Below, in pieces: positions 58,841 through 64,000 of a stretch of DNA of 64,000 bases (its first letter is position 1; the number at the start of each line of letters is the position of its first letter). The notes beneath the pieces are model-generated. The model did not search any database. It saw only the letters and a program-made list of their open reading frames with translations, and had not been told where the DNA came from. A program made the position numbers and the translations under genes. Location: assembly GCA_029891345.1 (NCBI GenBank), contig CM056993.1:110355123-110419122 (forward strand). Direction: 5' to 3'. This DNA comes from Dryococelus australis (Eukaryota > Arthropoda > Insecta > Phasmatodea > Phasmatidae).

Positions 58841-59445
58841 TTAAGTTCAGCAGTTTCACCTCCTACTTCCTTCTTTTTTGTTTTTTTCTTATTCTAGTTA
58901 ATTTTGTCCGCACTGAAACTTATGCTTTCGTCAAATTCCTTAATAAAGGTAGGTTAGACCCTGGGAGCTGACGTGAAAACAGTGAGTCTAAAGGATGCAG
59001 ATCCAGGAAATAGTGATGAACCTCCAAAGTAGGTGCTGTGCGAAGAGTTAGTGACTCAGTAAAGTAAGAAAGTATGAGTAGACAAGAGGATGCTAACCTT
59101 GGGATTTTTAGGGAGGGAGAAATTTATATTCGAATCTTTCCCACCTCATTCACACCACGATTTCCCTCAACTAATGGCAGTTTTATGCATGTTGGATATC
59201 ATAATTGTCTTTTGCTTCTTATAATAAATATGCGCACAAGGAGAATGTCTAAAAAGAAGGGAAGGGCAACTCATTCCCACTCTCACCGCAGCGTTACGGC
59301 TGTGCGATATCCAAGCTTCATTATAGTTTTAATACAAGCTAACTCCACTAATATGTGTGTCATTGCGCCCATGAAGTATACGAAATTTATAGGAATCTAT
59401 TTCTAATATCGATTGTACGAACTTCAACAGTATTCATCTCACAGC
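58841..59445. other. Spacer, no gene seen
   Basis: Plus frame 59074-59406 (110 codons) shows no recognised domain. No repeat copy was identified. Confidence 0.4.
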
Positions 59446-59515
59446 AAAAAAAAAAAAAAAAAAAAAAATTGGTGTGTGGTTGTATCACGGACACGGCCGT
59501 GGGTTTTACGTCAGT
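59446..59515 (+). repeat. Poly-A run followed by a family G fragment
   Basis: 23 A at 59446-59468, then GGTGTGTGGTTGTATCACGG and ACACGGCCGTGGGTTTTACG, which resembles the left edge of family G (GTGTGGCTTTGTTGGGGACA then CGGCCGTTTGTT). Only about 45 bp match. Confidence 0.5.
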
Positions 59516-59703
59516 AATAATATTATTACTAGTGTTATTGTTAATATTATTAATAATTACATTATTAGTAATAGCTGTTATTAATAATTACACTTAATAA
59601 TATTTTCTTTGGGATATGGAGATGGAATGAAAATAACAAAACGTTATTTTTTTTTCTTTAACAAGAGATCTGCACGAGATCTCTCGTTTGACTTAGCACG
59701 GTA
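59516..59703. other. AT-rich spacer
   Basis: A run of ATT/AAT triplets at 59520-59605. No gene. Confidence 0.4.
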
Positions 59704-60125
59704 AAGGCTGTTCACGATAAAGTGAACACTTTTTAAATCAACGTTATAAATAAATCACTGGCCCTACCTGCATATATTTTAACGGGTGCACTGAGTGGCA
59801 TTCGTCCAGTGAAGTTGGTAACGAAGGATGGAAAGTTGTTCAATATATTAACGTCGGATGAAAAGTGTTCGGTAACCATTTGTGATAACTTAAATTATTT
59901 ATTTTCCTTTCTGGTTTTTTCAATGCATAGAAGTGTAAAAATGAGCAGATTTTTTAAATATATATTTTCCTAATAATTTTACAGCTTCACTTGACCGACG
60001 CATGAATAAAGTGCTTAGGCCCGTGGCAATGTTAATTTGACATAAGATGGAAGAAGACACAACGAGCATACAAATAGATCGTAAGCAGGGCCTTCAAAAG
60101 TGCTCGTTTTACCGTCAACAGCCTA
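59704..60125 (-). mobile_element. MITE family A, full length
   Basis: Starts AAGGCTGTTCACGATAAAGT after TA (59702-59703) and ends CGTCAACAGCCTA before TA (60126-60127). Interior close to the 54044 copy. Confidence 0.94.
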
Positions 60126-60252
60126 TAGTGCGTAGGAGTCGCGAGATGTACTGGCCGGAAATTCTCGCCCACTCTCACAACCGCCGCCATCGCCGCCCTC
60201 TCCTCGCGCATGCGCGGTGCCAACTCCAGCTCTCGCTCTCATCGTAGTCCTA

Positions 60253-60527
60253 CACTGTAAAAAAATATTCTTGTAAACTTCCTAAACTGTAATGGAAGTT
60301 TTTAACGTATACACTGTATGGAAATAATACAACACATCAAACTGAAGATATAGGGCTATTTAGCGTCGTTAATATACAAAGTTGGGGGCTTCCCTACCAA
60401 TTTGAATGTTTCCTGAGCAAATGTAGAAACGCTACAAGGAATGTATAGGGGGGAAACATTACCATTCCCGCTTTCTCACTAAGCGTACACACTGGTATGG
60501 TAAATTTACGAGTAGTTTCTTAGCGTG
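60253..60527 (+). mobile_element. MITE family C copy 3
   Basis: Begins CACTGTAAAAAAATATTCTT and ends AGTAGTTTCTTAGCGTG. Interior CTGTAATGGAAGTTTTTAAC, GAATGTATAGGGGGGAAACA and CTTTCTCACTAAGCGTACAC is as in copy 1. It sits between two family A copies. Confidence 0.82.
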
Positions 60528-60575
60528 TATACCCGATCGAAGAAACCATATTTATTTCAATCATGTTATTTATTA

Positions 60576-60985
60576 TATGCTATTCACGGTAAACTGAGCC
60601 CTTTTGAAAGCCCTCCTTAGGATCTACTTGTATGCATACTCTGTATTACTCTACGATATGTAAAATTAACATTGCAACAGGCCTCCAATCAGGCGAAACT
60701 AAGGAATTAATTAGCCTAAAGAGTAAATGTTTTACAAACTCGCTCATTCTTACGCATGTATGCACTGAAAAAAAAAAACAGAAATAAAAATAAACATTTC
60801 GGTATTCACAAATGTATACCTACCACTTTAAAGTCCACTTTAATATAAGGAATTATTTTTCCCTCCGTTACCAATTTAACTGGTTGGAAACCAGTCAGTG
60901 TGCGCGTTGAAATATATGCAGGTACGGACAGTGACATTTTTCAAAGTTTGACTTCAAAAGTGCTCACTTTATCGTGAATAGTCTT
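60576..60985 (+). mobile_element. MITE family A, full length
   Basis: Starts TATGCTATTCACGGTAAACT after TA (60574-60575) and ends CTCACTTTATCGTGAATAGTCTT before TA (60986-60987). More diverged interior (ACCAATTTAACTGGTTGG). Confidence 0.92.
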
Positions 60986-60996
60986 TAGGCACGGTG

Positions 60997-61233
60997 GGAG
61001 GAGCGGTGGCTGAGCGGTTAGCCTGCTCACCTCCTACCAAGGGGATCAAGGTTAAATCCCCGGCCGGGTCACCAGATTTTCGCATGTGGGAATCGTGCCG
61101 GACGATGCCGTTTCTCGGGGATCTCCCGTTTCCACCACCCCTTCATTCCGGTGCCATTCCTTACTCACCTCAATCACCCGCATCGGCTCTCAAGACGACG
61201 CTGTTAAGAGCCGTCCATATCTCTTCACTTCCC
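60997..61233 (+). repeat. tRNA-derived SINE (family S1), with target duplication
   Basis: Head GAGCGGTGGCTGAGCGGTTA, core TTTTCGCATGTGGGAATCGT. Flanks TTTAGGCACGGTG (60984-60996) and TTTAGTCACGGTG (61234-61246) match at 12 of 13 bases. The left duplication overlaps the TA at the right end of the family A copy at 60576, so the SINE inserted against an existing MITE. Confidence 0.93.
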
Positions 61234-61246
61234 TTTAGTCACGGTG

Positions 61247-61815
61247 CCGGGATGTCTCACACTGCAAGCGCTACTTTGCAATGTCCGTCCTGCTACCTCC
61301 ACGATTTTAAAGACATATTCGCGACAAAATTAGTATCGGGAATTTTCTAATCAACACTAAACCAATATTCAGTATTCCGTTAAAGCAGATTGTTTGTTAT
61401 TTAGAACATATCAAGGTGAAGTGAGCGATGCGGAGAATGAAAGGCTTAGAAAATAAGCAATGAGAAATAATCAGCTAAATATTTTCCTACTCATTGGCTC
61501 AAACCTCATCCAATACAATGAAGTTGCTACCGCTTTACTGCAGTGGAAATATTTTGGAGGTCTTACGTTTAACCAACCACCAAAAGTAAAAATATTTCAA
61601 ATTCTTTTATTTTAAATTGTGCTTTACAATTTTAATTTACGCTGAACCGCTTCGAACAAACAACCACCGAAAAAGAAAAATACGAATAAGTAAGCAATTG
61701 TTTTCTTTGTCGCTCAAATACAAGTTCACACTAAGATGCGTTTCTACTGATCGAGCTTAAGCAGTAACATCGTTATTGTGTTAGTTTAATTTTGGGAGCC
61801 TACTGTTTACTGCAT
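61247..61815. other. Spacer, no gene seen
   Basis: Contains TTTAAAGACATATTCGCGAC near 61302, reminiscent of the right edge of family G. Otherwise AT-rich with no frame of note. Confidence 0.35.
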
Positions 61816-62500
61816 AAAGCCGTTATCACGTCATATTTTCGCATTCGAATATAATATATATTTGACAATAAAATTTGAAGACAAAAAAGACCATCAATTT
61901 TTTTTACATTCAACATATTATTAGACCAAATAATCTTGAATTTATTTGAAAATATATTACACCGTAAATTTTTTCTAGAATTTTTATTTAAAAATTTTTA
62001 AAGTGAAATAGTGCTTTTGTGTTTCCGTGCAGTTCACTACAACACGAAACAGGTGTTGTGATTTATTTTCACTTATATTTCTTTACTAAAGTTTAATTTT
62101 ATTCATCAGAGATAAAACATGCAGAATAAACTTCAATGCATCTGATTGTTTTATTATTATTGCGCACTAATCACTTCAAATAGCATTCATACTCAAATAT
62201 ATTCTATGTAAATTAATTATCTTCATAACCCTATTTAGTTTCCATAAGTTGTTCGCCATTTTAAAGTTTCGTGATGTCGGAAACGACTATTTATGTCATG
62301 CACTTTTCTGATTGGCTGAGCCCATTAAACATCAAGGAAATATTATAACCCATTCAATTTGCAAAAATTTTAATGGAAACTAGAGCGATCCAATTTCTTT
62401 AATGATGGTTCGATGACATCACAACCTTCCAACTTTATTCGACCAAACTTATTGGGTGCAGTTTGACGGAAAAATTTGACAGTGTGGTAGGGGCTTAATG
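61816..62500 (+). mobile_element. MITE-like family E copy 1 (~685 bp)
   Basis: Left end AAAGCCGTTATCACGTCATA, right end TTTGACAGTGTGGTAGGGGC plus TT, imperfect inverted repeats. Interior shared with 63626-64000: ATATTTGACAATAAAATTTG, TAATCTTGAATTTATTTGAA and AATAGTGCTTTTGTGTTTCC. No coding capacity. The target duplication is unclear. Confidence 0.75.
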
Positions 62501-62754
62501 CTTCCCGCGTTAATTTTTTACTGTCTAAACCCCTTATGGTAAATCAGATCCCACAATCTTGGATTTATCCATCTTTTGCCGTAATTTTAAGAATGCTTAA
62601 CGTATTTTATCCCACGACTCAACATAATGCCTTCTCAAGCTTTATCAAATTATAACAGCTTCAATGTCTTAATTATTATTTTACCAGTGACTGCTGGCCA
62701 GGTATAAGTAATATTTAGTTGCAGACGATTACACTAACTACAGTTGCAACAGTA
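62501..62754. other. Spacer
   Basis: No gene or repeat recognised between families E and B. Confidence 0.4.
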
Positions 62755-63542
62755 TAGTCTGTTCGCAGTTTCTTCATACCTTTTTGGACCAAACCTTTGA
62801 AAAATCACCCCATGTATGACGTGTTTGGTTATTTCCTAAATATGTCCCGTACCACTAGCCTTTTATACTCCTCTTAACATAAAATAATATCATTATTTAT
62901 TAAAGGCTGTCTACGATAAAGTGAGCACTTTTAAACTCAACCGTAGAAAAAAGTCACTTTCCCTGCCTGCATATATTTTAACGGACAAACTGAGTGACGT
63001 GTGCCCAGTAAAGTTGGTAACGATGAATGGAAAGAAGTTAAATTCTTAACGTCGAATAAAAAGTGTCAGGTAACTTTTTTTTGATAACTTAAATTATTTA
63101 CTTAACTCTTTTTTTTTTTTTTTTTTTTTTTTACGCATGAATAAAGTGACAAGACTCACGGCAATGTTAATTTTGCATAGGGCAGAAGAAGACATAATGT
63201 TCATACAAATTAGATCTAAGCAGGGATTTCAAAAGTGCTCATTTTACCGTGAACAGCCTATAAACTAGACTTTTTTATATATGTTATCTATAACATTTAA
63301 TAATTAATTTATAACTAATATAAATAAAAACAGAGAGAAAATAAGTGTGTTGTCAATGCGTAGTAAGAAATAATTCTTATGGGAATTATAATCACACTGA
63401 GTGCGCACGAATGCGGTACGTTGTCCCTTTGGTGTAATTTCTTAGACTTGGTTAAGCTTTGTTTGCATGAGGCGGAGAAATATTCTCCAAGTATAACTCC
63501 AGCGGGGCTTCAGAAAAGTTGGAATTAACGGAGAACGGAATG
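62755..63542 (+). mobile_element. MITE family B, short form, interrupted by a family A copy
   Basis: Starts TAGTCTGTTCGCAGTTTCTT after TA. The right end is CAGCGGGGCTTCAGAAAAGT, then GGAATTAACGGAGAACGGAA, before TA (63543-63544). The element is split at 62903-63260 by family A. The two pieces together (~430 bp) fit the 38738 copy. Confidence 0.85.
62903..63260 (-). mobile_element. MITE family A, nested in family B
   Basis: Starts AAGGCTGTCTACGATAAAGT after TA (62901-62902) and ends CGTGAACAGCCTA before TA (63261-63262). It has an internal 24 bp T run (63109-63132) and an internal deletion next to it. Younger than the B element it interrupts. Confidence 0.94.
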
Positions 63543-63625
63543 TAATCGAGAAATGCCGATTTGAGAGAATTTGCAGAGCAGCGCCTTACACGCTGTCAAA
63601 CGCAAAATAAAATTTAAAGTATGTA

Positions 63626-64000
63626 AAGCCCCTGTCACACTGTCAAATTTTTAACTTCAACTATATTTGACAATAAAATTTGAGGACAAAATACGGTCAT
63701 CTAATTTTTCCTTACAAATTTTTTTTTTATCAAATAGTCTTGAATGTGTTTGAAAATGTCTCACGCTGTCAAATTTTTTATTGGGAGAATATAATTTGAA
63801 ATATTATTTAAAAATTATTTTCATAGTGAGATATTGCTTTTGTTTTTTCCGTACGGTCCAATACAGGAAGAAATAAGATATGTTTCATGCACAATGAAAT
63901 TTAATGCCTCTGATTTCGTAATATTATGTGCAATATTCACTTACAATAATATTCATGCCCAGGGAGCTTCTACATTAACCAACTTCGTTTCCAGCAATTA
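63626..64000 (+). mobile_element. MITE-like family E copy 2, cut by window end
   Basis: Left end AAGCCCCTGTCACACTGTCA, then TATATTTGACAATAAAATTT and TTTGTTTTTTCCGTACGGTC, parallel to copy 1 at 61816. Its right end lies beyond the window. Confidence 0.75.

Overview
This is an AT-rich eukaryotic window, almost certainly from an insect. The supporting signs are GGTTAGG-type runs, tRNA-derived SINEs of insect style, mariner-like and Jockey-type elements, and a very long intron. The repeat load and intron size suggest a large, repeat-rich genome such as a cockroach, stick insect or orthopteran, but the species is not proven. Coding sequence is minimal: most open frames are short and cross repeats.

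Host gene: two plus-strand exons with good splice sites and matching phase (15984-16200 and 34121-34215) appear to belong to one unidentified gene with a 17.9 kb intron. A third candidate exon (27414-27602) is weaker.

Mobile DNA dominates. Family A is a ~420 bp MITE with ~30 bp terminal inverted repeats and TA target duplications. It has about 20 copies (15 long, 3 fragments, 2 short variants), roughly 11% of the window and mostly right of 27 kb. Family B has a 1.8 kb form (an inverted pair at 16.4 and 21.5 kb) and a ~420 bp form, and shares a subterminal motif with A, suggesting a common transposase. Families C (~270 bp, three copies), D (~200 bp, three), E (~685 bp, two), F (two) and G (~650 bp, two plus a fragment) are further repeats. 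Eight copies of one tRNA-derived SINE are present, three with clear target duplications, plus one copy of a second SINE family.

Autonomous-element relics: a broken DDE transposase (31478-32894, minus) with an N-terminal remnant of the same family at 590-905; a mariner-type transposase (49879-51478, minus) split by a G element; the 3' part of a Jockey/CR1-like LINE (54941-55960, plus); and a likely Ty3/gypsy pol fossil (6930-7530, minus).

Layout: 0-16 kb holds scattered relics and AT-rich sequence; 16-34 kb is the intron with the inverted B pair; 34-64 kb is a dense field of nested MITEs and SINEs. No rRNA, functional tRNA, CRISPR or bacterial-type operon was seen.
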